Positions 27,152-36,166 of a stretch of DNA of 64,000 nucleotides are shown here, piece by piece (position 1 is the first letter of the stretch; each line of letters starts with the position of its first letter). A program made the translations under genes and the position numbers. This DNA comes from Actinobacteria bacterium HGW-Actinobacteria-2 (GTDB lineage Bacteria > Actinomycetota > Actinomycetes > Propionibacteriales > Propionibacteriaceae), in contig PHEY01000001.1 of the NCBI GenBank assembly GCA_002841335.1, positions 558,964 to 622,963 of the forward strand. The letters are read 5' to 3'. The notes under the pieces were generated by a model. That model was given only the letters and a program-made list of their open reading frames with translations, searched no databases and was not told the origin of the DNA.

Positions 27152-28078
27152 CTCGAAGTAGCTCAGCACCTCGGCCCGACTGACATCGGACAGGCTCGAG
27201 TGAGCCCAGCGGGGGTTGCGGTCGCGGTTAACGAGTTGGGCACGGACGCCCTCGGCGAAGTCCGGGCCGGTCACCATCCGCACCGCCACCGCGAGCTCCT
27301 GCTCGTACTGGTCGGTCAGCGTCGGGAACGTCCGCGCCCGCCGCAGCACCTCCAGGGAGATCGCCACCGCCAACGGCGACCGGCGCTCCAACTCCGCGGC
27401 TGCAGCCCGAGCGTTCGGATCGCTGTGGTCGGCCAGCCGAGCAACGATCTCCTCGGCGTTGTCGCTGGCGTAGCACTCCGCGATCCAGTCGGACGCCAGC
27501 ACCGGATCGGGCGCGGGAAGCGGCCCGGTGCAGGTGTCGGCCCAGCCGAGGCGAATGGCGTCCGCGGCGTTGATGCTGGTGCCGGTCAGGCCCAGGTGGG
27601 TGCCGATCTCACCCGGCATGCGGGCCAGCAGCTGACTGACGAACACATCGGGAAAGAACCCGATCTGGGTCTCCGGCATCGCCAGCACGGAGGTGGCGTC
27701 CACCACCCGCTGCGATCCGTGGACGCTGAGGCCCAGCCCGCCGCCCATAGTGACGCCGGTCATGATCGCCCGGTACGGCTTGGGGTAGGCCGCGATCATC
27801 TGGTTGAGCGCGTACTCGACGATGAAGAACTCCGCGACGTCGCCACCCTCCAGCGCGGCTGTGCGGAGCTGGCGGACGTCCGCGCCGGCGCACAGCCCGC
27901 GATCGCCCGCGCCGGTGAGTTCGACCCGGTCGACATCGCCGTCGGCGGCGAACTCGGTCAACGCGGTGGTGATCGTCCGCATCATCGCGGTGTTGATCGC
28001 GTTGATCGCTCGCGGCCGATTCAGCCGGATCCGTCCGATCCCGTCGCTGACCTCCACCAGGATTTCGGGCTCGCTCAC
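27143..28078 (-). CDS. Enoyl-CoA hydratase/isomerase family, 3-hydroxyisobutyryl-CoA hydrolase-like
   Basis: 311-aa crotonase-fold protein. The oxyanion loop AIMTGVTMGGGLGL and AMPETQIGFFPDVFVSQLLA with the catalytic Glu and Asp match 3-hydroxyisobutyryl-CoA hydrolases of valine breakdown better than plain hydratases, and the C-terminal DFAEGVRAQLVNRDRNPRW is typical of that group. The GTG start overlaps the stop of the upstream mannosyltransferase gene (GTGA). No other valine-pathway gene is nearby, so the substrate is inferred from family only. Confidence 0.88.
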   Translation of the reverse strand: MSEPEILVEVSDGIGRIRLNRPRAINAINTAMMRTITTALTEFAADGDVDRVELTGAGDRGLCAGADVRQLRTAALEGGDVAEFFIVEYALNQMIAAYPKPYRAIMTGVTMGGGLGLSVHGSQRVVDATSVLAMPETQIGFFPDVFVSQLLARMPGEIGTHLGLTGTSINAADAIRLGWADTCTGPLPAPDPVLASDWIAECYASDNAEEIVARLADHSDPNARAAAAELERRSPLAVAISLEVLRRARTFPTLTDQYEQELAVAVRMVTGPDFAEGVRAQLVNRDRNPRWAHSSLSDVSRAEVLSYFEPL

Positions 28079-29619
28079 TCTTCCTCCTGCTCAGCCGCCA
28101 CGTGGGCGACGTGTGCTTTGTGTTCCTGACGATGCCGGTAGAGCAGGACCAGCAGTAAGGCTAGAGCCGCGAATCCGAGTGCAAAGGCCTCGTTGCGCCA
28201 AGCCAGGTTTCCGGCGCCGTAGGCCAACAGCACCGTGGTGACGGTCACCGCGGTACCGACGATCCGCCGCGACGGCCGGGTCAGCGGCAGCAGTAACCCA
28301 CCCCAGGTCAGATACCACGAGTTCAAGGCGATGCCGCCGAAGGCGAAAGCCAGATAGGACCAGCTCAGGAAGGCGACCGGCTTGCGGCGTCCCACGGTCA
28401 GCCCCAGCCAACCGATGGTCGCCGCGGTCAGGCCCAATCCGATCCAGCGCAGCACCTGCATCACCACCTCACCGACCACCGGCAGTCCGATGGCCTCGAA
28501 GGCGAATCGCAGACCGGCACCGACCAGGGTGAACGGAGCCAGCGTGACCACCTGACCAGGTACGTCCGCGGCCCAGATCCAGCCGAAGCCGAGCCCGGTG
28601 GCCAGGCTGATCAAGGCGAAGGTGGTCGCCGAGATCACCAGCACCCCCACCAGTCGGCGCATGGCCGGCCAGGTGTCGCGCCAGCGCAGGCTCTGCCACG
28701 GGTGCCCGATCAGCGCGACCGGATAGAAGGCCAGGATGGCCGGCTGTTTGATGCACGCGGCCATCCCGACGGTGATCGCTGCCGGCCACATCTTGCCGTT
28801 GAGGGTCAGCCACAGCGCCCAGACCACCAGCCCCATCATCAGGGAGTCGTTGTGGGCCCCACCCACCAAGTCGATGATCACCAGCGGGTTGATCGCGGAG
28901 AACCACGCGGTGAGCTGAATGTCGGCGCCCATCCGATGGGCGATGCGGGGCAGGTAATAGGTGATCAGCGCCACCCCGATGACAGCCGGGATGCGCATCG
29001 CCAGGGCCGAAAGGTAGGGGTTGTTGCCGGCCAGGATCACCATGCCGTGGAACATCTCCAGGCTCAGCGGCGGATACATCGCGGTGTTGTACCGCCACAT
29101 CCACGAGAACTGGTCCGCAAACGGACCCGGCAGCGCGGCGATCGGTACCTCGTACGGGTTCAACCCCGAGCGCATCAGCCATCCCAGCGCGGCATAGCCG
29201 TAGGCATCGTGGCTGAAGATCGGCGGTGCGAACAGCAGCGGCAAGCTCCACCAGAAGGTGATCGGCCAGTGCTTCACGTCGTGGTAGACACTGGGGCGCA
29301 GCCGGAACCACGCCTCCACCAGCAGCACCACCCCCGAGACGACCAGAGCCGTCCCGACCACGCTCGCGGTGGGGTTGTCCAGGCCCAAGAATCGGATCGG
29401 CTCCCACCACGGGCTGTTCTGTGGGAGGTAGGCCGGCGTGAGCGAGCCCCCGAACAGGAGCAGCGATCCGTAGGTGCCCCGGCGCACCGCCCGATGCCCC
29501 CACGCCCGGCCGAGGTCGTGGCGCACCGAACTCATCCGGCGCACGATCGCCGACCATGCTCCGGCGACCAGCTCCCTGGGCTGGCTGGGGGCGGTCGAAG
29601 TGGGGTCGGCAACAGGCAC
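28075..29619 (-). CDS. Polyprenol-phosphomannose-dependent alpha-1,6-mannosyltransferase family protein
   Basis: 514-aa integral membrane glycosyltransferase (GT-C type, MptA/MptB-like). About a dozen hydrophobic spans; the first extracytoplasmic loop has FSHDAYGYAALGWLMRSGLNPYE with the acidic pair expected for metal and lipid-mannose binding, followed by YPPLSLEMFHG. In mycobacteria and corynebacteria the family extends the lipomannan backbone on the outer face of the membrane. I chose the GTG at 29617-29619 because TAGGCT lies 6 nt before it (leaderless). It is coupled to the hydrolase gene by a GTGA overlap. Confidence 0.87.
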   Translation of the reverse strand: MPVADPTSTAPSQPRELVAGAWSAIVRRMSSVRHDLGRAWGHRAVRRGTYGSLLLFGGSLTPAYLPQNSPWWEPIRFLGLDNPTASVVGTALVVSGVVLLVEAWFRLRPSVYHDVKHWPITFWWSLPLLFAPPIFSHDAYGYAALGWLMRSGLNPYEVPIAALPGPFADQFSWMWRYNTAMYPPLSLEMFHGMVILAGNNPYLSALAMRIPAVIGVALITYYLPRIAHRMGADIQLTAWFSAINPLVIIDLVGGAHNDSLMMGLVVWALWLTLNGKMWPAAITVGMAACIKQPAILAFYPVALIGHPWQSLRWRDTWPAMRRLVGVLVISATTFALISLATGLGFGWIWAADVPGQVVTLAPFTLVGAGLRFAFEAIGLPVVGEVVMQVLRWIGLGLTAATIGWLGLTVGRRKPVAFLSWSYLAFAFGGIALNSWYLTWGGLLLPLTRPSRRIVGTAVTVTTVLLAYGAGNLAWRNEAFALGFAALALLLVLLYRHRQEHKAHVAHVAAEQEEE

Positions 29620-29625
29620 GGCGAC

Positions 29626-29631
29626 AGCCTA
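29626..29631 (-). promoter_or_regulatory. -10 box of leaderless mannosyltransferase transcript
   Basis: TAGGCT on the minus strand, 6 nt before the GTG at 29619. Confidence 0.6.
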
Positions 29632-29704
29632 GCCCCACCGCATATGTACTCTCATTACTACTGCCTGACAAGGGAAGTTACAGCGGGAATCCTGCCGATT
29701 CCTG

Positions 29705-29733
29705 TTCCAAACACCCCACCTGCGCGCTATCCT
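29705..29733 (+). promoter_or_regulatory. Promoter of korAB
   Basis: TTCCAA, 17-nt spacer, TATCCT. The predicted start near 29740 places both hairpins below in a leader of about 175 nt. The rest of the 296-base gap (29620-29915) holds no gene. Confidence 0.55.
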
Positions 29734-29744
29734 CCATAACGCTT

Positions 29745-29786
29745 GGCGCCACAGGTGATGCCCACCGGCACTGACCTGCTGGCGCC
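29745..29786 (+). promoter_or_regulatory. Inverted repeat in the korA leader
   Basis: GGCGCC-a-CAGGT and ACCTG-ct-GGCGCC flank 17 nt. GGCGCCAC occurs twice as a direct repeat (29745 and 29781). It could be an operator or an RNA fold in the korAB leader. Confidence 0.4.
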
Positions 29787-29826
29787 ACTATTTTCGGTCC
29801 CGAACTGGGTACGCCGATACAGGCCA

Positions 29827-29846
29827 TCGACCCTCACACGGGTCGA
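29827..29846 (+). promoter_or_regulatory. Second hairpin in the korA leader
   Basis: TCGACCC and GGGTCGA form a perfect 7-bp stem with a 6-nt loop about 70 nt before the korA start. Confidence 0.4.
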
Positions 29847-29915
29847 GACCAGGTTTCTGTCCATCACTACGGAGCAGGCGCGAGTAGCGCCGCGACCGGG
29901 AGGGCCGCGTCAGAT

Positions 29916-31760
29916 ATGACCCAAGTAAGCACCATCGACCACGTTGTCATCCGCTTCTCCGGCGACTCCGGCGACGGCATGCAGTTGACCGGTGATCGTT
30001 TCACCCAGGACACCGCGATCGCCGGCAACGACTTCGTCACCCTGCCGGACTACCCGGCCGAGATCCGGGCACCAGCAGGAACCGTGGCGGGTGTGTCCAG
30101 CTTCCAAGTGCACTTCGCCGAGTACGACGTCCACACTCCGGGCGATCACCCGGACGTCCTGGTTGCGATGAACCCGGCGGCGCTGAAGGCGAACATCGAC
30201 ACCCTGACGGTCGGTGGCATCGTGATCGTCGATACCGCTGACTTCAATCCGCGTGCATTGACCCGGGTCGGCTATGACGAGAACCCGCTGGAGAACGACT
30301 CCCTGTCGAAATACCAGGTGTACGCCTTCGACCTCACCGCGGCGGCGACCGCGGCCGTCGAGCCGTATGGCCTGAGCCGCAAGGACGCCGCGCGCACGAA
30401 GAACATGTACGCCTTGGGCCTGCTCAACTGGATGTACAGCCGTTCGATCGAGGGCAGCATCGCCTTCCTCAACCGGAAGTTCGCCAAGAGGCCCGAGATC
30501 CGCGACGCCAATATCGCCGCGCTCACGGCCGGTTACAACTTCGGCGAGACCTCCGAAGCGATCGCCGTCCGCTACGAGGTGGCTTCGGCTCCGGCCACGA
30601 CTGGCACCTACCGACAGATCACCGGTAACCGCGCGGCTGCCTACGGTCTGGTCGCCGGCGCTGCCCGCGCCGACCTGCCGCTTTACCTCGGCGCCTACCC
30701 GATCACCCCGGCAACCGAGATCCTGCAGTACTTGGCCAGCGCCAAGAGCGCCGGGGTCATGACCTACCAGGCAGAGGACGAGATCGCTGCCGTCGGAGCC
30801 GCCCTCGGCGCATCCTTCGCCGGCTGCCTCGGCGCCACCAGCACCTCCGGACCCGGTTTGGCGCTGAAGGCTGAGACCCTCGGCTTGGCGGTGATCTCCG
30901 AGCTTCCGCTGGTGGTCATCGACGTGCAGCGCGGTGGCCCGTCCACCGGCCTGCCGACCAAGACCGAGCAGTCCGACCTGAACATCGCGATGTTCGGACG
31001 CCACGGCGAGTCCCCGATGCCGGTGATCGCCGCCCAGTCGCCCTCCGACTGCTTCGCAGCCACCTTCGAGGCGTGCAAGGTGGCCGTGGAGTACCGCACT
31101 CCGGTGCTGGTGCTCACCGACGGCTACCTCGGGAACGGCGCGGAGCCCTGGCGAGTGCCCGAACTCGACGAGTTGCCCAAGATCGAGACCAACCTCACCA
31201 CCGAGGCCGACGGCACCTACCTGCCCTACGCCCGTGACGAGAAGGGTGCCCGTGCGTGGGCGATCCCCGGCACTCCGGGACTCACTCACCGCATCGGCGG
31301 CCTGGAGAAGGCCCCCGACACCGGCGCGGTTTCCTACGATGCCGATCACCATGAGATCCAGGTGCTGGCTCGTGCGGCGAAGGTCGCCGGCATCGTAAGC
31401 GAAGTGCCTGATGTCGTGGTCGACGATCCCAGCGGTGACGCCAAGGTGCTGGTCCTCGGCTGGGGTTCGACCTTCGGTCCGGTCCAGGCTGCTGCCCGCT
31501 ACGTGCGCAACTCCGGCCGCAAGCTGGCCACGGCCCACCTGCGGTGGATCAACCCGCTGCCGGCCAACCTCGGCGAGGTGCTGGCCGCGTACGACCGCGT
31601 GATCGTCCCGGAGATGAATCTGGGCCAGCTGGCCATGCTGCTCCGCTCCACCTACCTGATCAACGTGGAGAGCTACACCAAGGTTCGGGGCATGCCGCTG
31701 CGGCAGTCCGAACTCGCCGACGACCTGAACGCGATCATTGATGAGGAGGCTGCGAAGTGA
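29916..31760 (+). CDS. korA: 2-oxoglutarate:ferredoxin oxidoreductase, alpha subunit (gamma-alpha fusion)
   Basis: 614-aa subunit of the enzyme that converts 2-oxoglutarate to succinyl-CoA with ferredoxin as acceptor. Residues 1 to about 190 are the gamma domain (VIRFSGDSGDGMQLTGDRFT, with PAEIRAPAGTVAGVSSFQ), followed by the alpha pyrimidine-binding domain (GAYPITPATEILQYLA, YQAEDEIAAVGAALGASFAG) and the C-terminal domain (VLVLGWGSTFGPV). GGGAGGG lies about 12 nt before the ATG. The korB GTG overlaps its stop (GTGA), so the two are made in equal amounts. It carries no iron-sulphur motif of its own, as usual for this two-subunit type. Confidence 0.95.
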   Translation: MTQVSTIDHVVIRFSGDSGDGMQLTGDRFTQDTAIAGNDFVTLPDYPAEIRAPAGTVAGVSSFQVHFAEYDVHTPGDHPDVLVAMNPAALKANIDTLTVGGIVIVDTADFNPRALTRVGYDENPLENDSLSKYQVYAFDLTAAATAAVEPYGLSRKDAARTKNMYALGLLNWMYSRSIEGSIAFLNRKFAKRPEIRDANIAALTAGYNFGETSEAIAVRYEVASAPATTGTYRQITGNRAAAYGLVAGAARADLPLYLGAYPITPATEILQYLASAKSAGVMTYQAEDEIAAVGAALGASFAGCLGATSTSGPGLALKAETLGLAVISELPLVVIDVQRGGPSTGLPTKTEQSDLNIAMFGRHGESPMPVIAAQSPSDCFAATFEACKVAVEYRTPVLVLTDGYLGNGAEPWRVPELDELPKIETNLTTEADGTYLPYARDEKGARAWAIPGTPGLTHRIGGLEKAPDTGAVSYDADHHEIQVLARAAKVAGIVSEVPDVVVDDPSGDAKVLVLGWGSTFGPVQAAARYVRNSGRKLATAHLRWINPLPANLGEVLAAYDRVIVPEMNLGQLAMLLRSTYLINVESYTKVRGMPLRQSELADDLNAIIDEEAAK

Positions 31761-32809
31761 CCGCCACTGTTCCCACCGCGCTGGGGGGCCTGTCCGGCGT
31801 CCCGCTGGCGCTGAACCCGCTCACCCGCAAGGACTTCACCTCTCCGGCCGACGTCCGCTGGTGCCCCGGCTGTGGCGACTACCCCGTCCTGGCCGCATTC
31901 CAGGGGGTCATGCCCGATCTCGGGATCCGCAATGAGAATCTCGTCGTGATCTCCGGCATCGGTTGCTCCTCGCGGTTCCCGTACTACGTGGAGTCCTACG
32001 GCTTCCACTCCATCCACGGCCGGGCACCGGCCATCGCCAGTGGCGTGGCGATGTCACGGCCCGACCTGGCCGTGTTCGTGATCACCGGTGACGGCGATGC
32101 CCTCAGCATCGGCGGCAACCATCTGATCCACGCGATCCGCCGCAACATCAACATGACCATCCTGCTGTTCAACAACCGCATCTATGGTCTGACCAAGGGT
32201 CAGTACTCCCCCACCTCCGAGCAGGGCAAGGTCACCAAGTCCTCCCCGATGGGGTCTGTGGACCACCCGTTCAACCCGGTCGCCTTGGCATTGGGCGCCG
32301 GCGGCACCTTCGTGGCGCGCACCCTGGACTCCAACCGCGCGCACTTCACCGAGGTGCTGAAGGCGGCGGCAGCCCACCGCGGCACGTCGCTGGTGGAGAT
32401 CTACCAGAACTGCGTGATCTTCAACGACGGTGCCTACGATCCGCTCAAGGCTGCCGACGGCATGATCAAGCTGGTGCACGGACAACCGATCACCTATGGC
32501 GCCGACAACGCCATGGGCGTGACCCGGCTGGCTGACGGCAGCCTGGCCACCGCTCCGGTGGCCGAGATCGGCGAGGCGAACCTGCTGGTTCACGACGCCC
32601 ACGCCGACAATCCGCAACTGGCCTTCGCGTTGGCTCAGCTGACCGAGTCCAACAGCCTGGAGCGGGCTCCCATCGGCATCTTCCGCGATGTCGAGCGTCC
32701 GGTGTACGACGACATGGCTCGGGCGCAGATCGCCACCTTCGACGATGAGAGCGCCAAGCTCACCGCCGTTTCCAAGCTGCTGAAGGGCGGCGACACCTGG
32801 CAACAGTGA
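31757..32809 (+). CDS. korB: 2-oxoglutarate:ferredoxin oxidoreductase, beta subunit
   Basis: 350-aa thiamine-diphosphate subunit partnering KorA. WCPGCGDYPVLAAF and SGIGCSSRFPYY supply the cysteines of the single [4Fe-4S] cluster, and GDGDALSIGGNHLIHAIRRN with the following NNRIYGLTKGQYSPTS is the ThDP-Mg motif. Pyruvate-using relatives share the fold, but the KorAB size pair and actinobacterial occurrence favour 2-oxoglutarate. No ferredoxin gene is next to it. It ends at a large terminator. Confidence 0.95.
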   Translation: MTATVPTALGGLSGVPLALNPLTRKDFTSPADVRWCPGCGDYPVLAAFQGVMPDLGIRNENLVVISGIGCSSRFPYYVESYGFHSIHGRAPAIASGVAMSRPDLAVFVITGDGDALSIGGNHLIHAIRRNINMTILLFNNRIYGLTKGQYSPTSEQGKVTKSSPMGSVDHPFNPVALALGAGGTFVARTLDSNRAHFTEVLKAAAAHRGTSLVEIYQNCVIFNDGAYDPLKAADGMIKLVHGQPITYGADNAMGVTRLADGSLATAPVAEIGEANLLVHDAHADNPQLAFALAQLTESNSLERAPIGIFRDVERPVYDDMARAQIATFDDESAKLTAVSKLLKGGDTWQQ

Positions 32810-32827
32810 CCAGACCCGGCTGGTAAC

Positions 32828-32870
32828 ACCGGCCCGCGGCCGACGCCCTGGCGTCCAGCTGCGGGCCGGT
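32828..32870 (+). terminator. Terminator after korAB
   Basis: ACCGGCCCGC and GCGGGCCGGT form a perfect 10-bp outer stem that encloses a second hairpin, GACGCC/GGCGTC, followed by TCGGCCTTTA. It separates korAB from the leaderless M13 peptidase transcript. Confidence 0.85.
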
Positions 32871-32918
32871 TCGGCCTTTACGACCCGAGTCCGGCGCCAC
32901 CATCGGCGGCCCACCGGC

Positions 32919-32924
32919 TAGCCT
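32919..32924 (+). promoter_or_regulatory. -10 box of leaderless M13 peptidase-nhaA transcript
   Basis: TAGCCT, 6 nt before the GTG at 32931. Confidence 0.6.
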
Positions 32925-32930
32925 GTCCGG

Positions 32931-34850
32931 GTGACCCATTTCGACCTTGATCCTTCCGTACGCCCCGCCGACGATCTCTTTCGCCATGTGAATGGCAACT
33001 GGTTGGCCGCCACCGAGATCCCTGAGGACAAACAGGCCACGGGTGCGTTCATCGCCCTTCGAGACGCCTCCGAGGAGGCGATCAGGGAGATCGTCACCGG
33101 GCTCGCCGGCAGCCCGACCGGCACCGACGCCTATCGCGTGGAGCACCTCTTCGGCGACTTCATGGACACCGAGCGAGTCACCGCTGCCGGGCTCGACCCG
33201 CTGATCCCGCTACTGGCCGAGATCGACGCGATCAGCTCGGTCGATGACCTGCTGGACTACTTCGGACGCAGCCTGCGTCGCGGCACCGGCGCGCCGATCG
33301 GGCTGGATGTCGACGCCGACCCGGGCGAGCCCAGCCGCTACGCGCTGTTCGTCGTCCAGTCGGGGCTGGGCCTGCCCGACGAGGAGTACTACCGGCTCGA
33401 GCAGCACGCCGCGATCCTGGCCGCTTATCGCGATCACGTCGGCCGGACGCTGGCGCTGGCGGGGGTCACCGCCAGCGGCAGTGCCCCGGTGGTCGATCTG
33501 GAGGTCGACGTCGCCGCCGCTCATTGGGACAAGGTGCGCACCCGGGACCTGCGCCAGATGTACAACCCGACCACGCTGGAGGGCCTGGACGCCATGGGCG
33601 TGGCCTGGTCGCGGATCCTCACCGCCGCCGGCGTGCCGGCCATCGAGCAGGTGATCGTGGCGCAGCCGTCCTTCTTCACCGACATGGCCAAACTGATCAC
33701 CAAGGGCCGCCTCGAGGACTGGAAGGACTGGTGCCGTTGGAGCCTGGTGTCCGCGCTGTCGCCGTATCTTCCCGACGAGCTGGTGCAGGCGCGCTTCGAC
33801 TTCTACGGCACCGTCCTGCAGGGCATCCCGCAGCTGAAGCAGCGCTGGAAGCGGGGCATCGACCTGGTCGAGCGCAGCCTCGGCGAAGCAGTCGGCAAGC
33901 TGTACGTCGAGCGGCACTTCCCGCCGACGTCGAAGCAGCGCATGGACGAGCTGGTGGCCAACCTGCTCAAGGCTTACCACGCGTCCATCTCCGCCCTGGA
34001 CTGGATGGGGCCCGAGACCCGGGAGGAGGCGCTGACCAAGCTGGCCAACTTCACCCCGAAGATCGGCTACCCGGACGTCTGGAAGGACTACGGCACGCTC
34101 ACCATCACCCCCGGTGACCTGGTCGGCAATGTGTTGCGGGCGGCCGCCTTCGCCGCCGACGACGAGATCAGCAAGATCGGCGGACCACTGCGGGCCTGGG
34201 AATGGCTGATGACCCCGCAGACCGTGAACGCCTACTACCACCCGCTGCGCAACGAGATCGTCTTCCCGGCAGCGATCCTGCAGCCGCCGTTCTTCGACCC
34301 CGAGGCCGACGATGCGGTCAACTACGCCGCCATCGGTGGCGTGATCGGCCACGAGATCGGACACGGCTTCGACGATCAGGGTTCCAACTGCGACGGCGAG
34401 GGCCGCTTGCGTGACTGGTGGACCCCGGCCGACCGCGAGGCATTCACCGATCGCACCAAGGCATTGGTCGCTCAGTACGACGCCCTTCGCCCCGCTCAGT
34501 TGCCCGACGTCCACGTCAACGGCGAGCTCACCATCGGCGAGAACATCGGCGACCTCGGCGGCCTAGCGATCGCCTACGACGCCTGGCGTCTGGCCATCGG
34601 CGACGTCGACCCTGAGCCGATCGACGGCGTCGCGGCTCAGCAGCGCTTCTTTTTCTCCTGGGCACGCGCCTGGCAGAGCAAGCGGCGCGACGAAGCCCTG
34701 CGTCAGCAGATCGCCACCGACCCGCACTCCCCCGAGGAGTTCCGGTGCAACCAGGTGGTTCGCAATCTGCCGGCGTTCTACGAGGCTTTCGACGTCACCG
34801 AGGCCGATGCCGCGTGGCTGCCGGAGTCCGAGCGGGTGAAGATCTGGTGA
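32931..34850 (+). CDS. M13 family zinc metallopeptidase (neprilysin/PepO-like)
   Basis: 639-aa oligopeptidase. The zinc motif is HEIGHGFDDQG, with the third ligand in ENIGDLGGLAIAYD, and the substrate-binding NAYYHPLRNEIVFPA lies upstream. It ends in the family's usual tryptophan (ERVKIW). No signal peptide is visible (MTHFDLDPSVRPADDLFRHVNGNW), so it is a cytoplasmic member, as typical of actinobacterial PepO-like enzymes. The GTG start has TAGCCT 6 nt upstream and no binding site, so the mRNA is probably leaderless. Its stop overlaps the nhaA GTG (GTGA); the reason for coupling a peptidase to an antiporter is not evident. Confidence 0.93.
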   Translation: MTHFDLDPSVRPADDLFRHVNGNWLAATEIPEDKQATGAFIALRDASEEAIREIVTGLAGSPTGTDAYRVEHLFGDFMDTERVTAAGLDPLIPLLAEIDAISSVDDLLDYFGRSLRRGTGAPIGLDVDADPGEPSRYALFVVQSGLGLPDEEYYRLEQHAAILAAYRDHVGRTLALAGVTASGSAPVVDLEVDVAAAHWDKVRTRDLRQMYNPTTLEGLDAMGVAWSRILTAAGVPAIEQVIVAQPSFFTDMAKLITKGRLEDWKDWCRWSLVSALSPYLPDELVQARFDFYGTVLQGIPQLKQRWKRGIDLVERSLGEAVGKLYVERHFPPTSKQRMDELVANLLKAYHASISALDWMGPETREEALTKLANFTPKIGYPDVWKDYGTLTITPGDLVGNVLRAAAFAADDEISKIGGPLRAWEWLMTPQTVNAYYHPLRNEIVFPAAILQPPFFDPEADDAVNYAAIGGVIGHEIGHGFDDQGSNCDGEGRLRDWWTPADREAFTDRTKALVAQYDALRPAQLPDVHVNGELTIGENIGDLGGLAIAYDAWRLAIGDVDPEPIDGVAAQQRFFFSWARAWQSKRRDEALRQQIATDPHSPEEFRCNQVVRNLPAFYEAFDVTEADAAWLPESERVKIW

Positions 34851-36151
34851 GCGACTCCCCCACCACCCTCGGCCGCGGTGCGTATCGGGAGTTCCTACAC
34901 GTCCGTGAGGTCCTGCGGCGGGAGTCCGTGGGCGGCATCCTGCTCATCCTGGGCGCTGCTTTGGCGATGGTCACTGCCAACCTGGCTCCGGAGTTCTACC
35001 TGGAACTGCGCCATCTCCATCTCGGCGGTGTCATCGGCCCCATCGATTTGAATCTCTCCTTGGCGCACTGGGCCGCCGACGGACTGCTCGCCATCTTCTT
35101 CTTCCTGGTGGGCTTGGAGCTCAAACACGAGTTCGTGGTCGGCGACCTCCGCGACCCCAAGACCGCCCTGGTTCCGGTGGTGGCCGCAATCGGTGGCGTG
35201 GCGCTGCCGGCGGCGATCTACTTCGCAGCCACCTACAGCAACGCCGAGGCTCGAGTCGGTTGGGCCATCCCCGCTGCGACGGATATCGCCTTTGCCTTGG
35301 CCGTCCTCGCGGTGATCGGGTCCAGCCTCCCGGCAGCCTTGCGGACGTTCCTGCTGACCCTCGCGGTTGCCGACGATCTGATCGCCATCACCATCATCGC
35401 GGTGTTCTACGCGCACGATGTGAAGCCGCTGTTCTTCATCGGCGGCCTCGCTGTCGTGGCGGTGTTCGGCGTGCTTGCCTACCGTGGCCAAGCGTTCTTC
35501 CTGCGACGCCCCTGGGTGAACTGGATCCTGCTCCCGCTCGCACTGATCGCCTGGGCGCTGATCTACTCCTCCGGGGTTCACGCCACGGTGGCCGGCGTGC
35601 TGCTCGGCTTCGCGGTACCGGCTCGCCCGCCGCGTGGCAGCGACTTCACCCGCAGTCTGTCCGACGACCTTGAGCATCGGTTGCGTCCCTTCTCTGCCAG
35701 CATCGCCGTGCCCGTGTTCGCCTTCTTCGCTGCGGGGGTCACCATCAGCGGCTGGGACGGGTTCGTCGCCGCTGTCGCCAGCCCGATCGGGATCGGCGTG
35801 ATCGCCGGCCTGGTGCTCGGCAAAGCGGTAGGCATCAGTGGAGCCACGTGGCTGGTGACTCGGCTCCGGCACGCCAGCCTCGACCCCGATCTGGCGTGGA
35901 TCGACGTGATCGGCCTGGCCATTCTCGGCGGGATCGGCTTCACCGTCTCGCTGCTGGTCTCCGAGCTCAGCTTCGGCCAAGGCTCGGCCGCTGACAACGT
36001 CGGCAAGGTGTCGGTACTGACCGCATCACTGCTGGCCGCCGGTCTGGCGGCACTGGTCCTGGGCCTGCGCAACCGCCACTACCGCGAGGTTGCCGCCGCC
36101 GAGGAAGCCGACAGCGACGCGGACGGAATTCCGGACAAGTTCGATCACTGA
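34847..36151 (+). CDS. nhaA: Na+/H+ antiporter NhaA
   Basis: 434-aa inner-membrane sodium/proton antiporter with about 11-12 spans. The ion-binding aspartate pair sits in LAVADDLIAITII (corresponding to Asp163/164 of E. coli), and the PAATDIAFALAVLAVIG motif precedes it. I chose the GTG at 34847, which overlaps the M13 peptidase stop. The C-terminal tail ends in DSDADGIPDKFDH, which looks like a thrombospondin type 3 or EF-hand-like calcium loop (D-x-D-x-D-G-x-P-D-x-x-D). That is not part of the NhaA family as I know it and may bind a divalent cation (inference). Confidence 0.93.
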   Translation: MSDSPTTLGRGAYREFLHVREVLRRESVGGILLILGAALAMVTANLAPEFYLELRHLHLGGVIGPIDLNLSLAHWAADGLLAIFFFLVGLELKHEFVVGDLRDPKTALVPVVAAIGGVALPAAIYFAATYSNAEARVGWAIPAATDIAFALAVLAVIGSSLPAALRTFLLTLAVADDLIAITIIAVFYAHDVKPLFFIGGLAVVAVFGVLAYRGQAFFLRRPWVNWILLPLALIAWALIYSSGVHATVAGVLLGFAVPARPPRGSDFTRSLSDDLEHRLRPFSASIAVPVFAFFAAGVTISGWDGFVAAVASPIGIGVIAGLVLGKAVGISGATWLVTRLRHASLDPDLAWIDVIGLAILGGIGFTVSLLVSELSFGQGSAADNVGKVSVLTASLLAAGLAALVLGLRNRHYREVAAAEEADSDADGIPDKFDH

Positions 36152-36165
36152 TGCGGGCGTCCGCA
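36152..36165. terminator. Tiny hairpin between convergent nhaA and prenyl synthase genes
   Basis: TGCGG-GCGT-CCGCA fills the whole 15-base gap. A 5-bp stem is weak; it may still mark the transcript ends. Confidence 0.35.
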
Positions 36166-36166
36166 C

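Noticed and set aside
36152-36165. A strong bidirectional terminator between nhaA and the prenyl synthase gene.
   Set aside because: The stem is only 5 bp with no U-run, so it was listed with low confidence instead of as a firm terminator.
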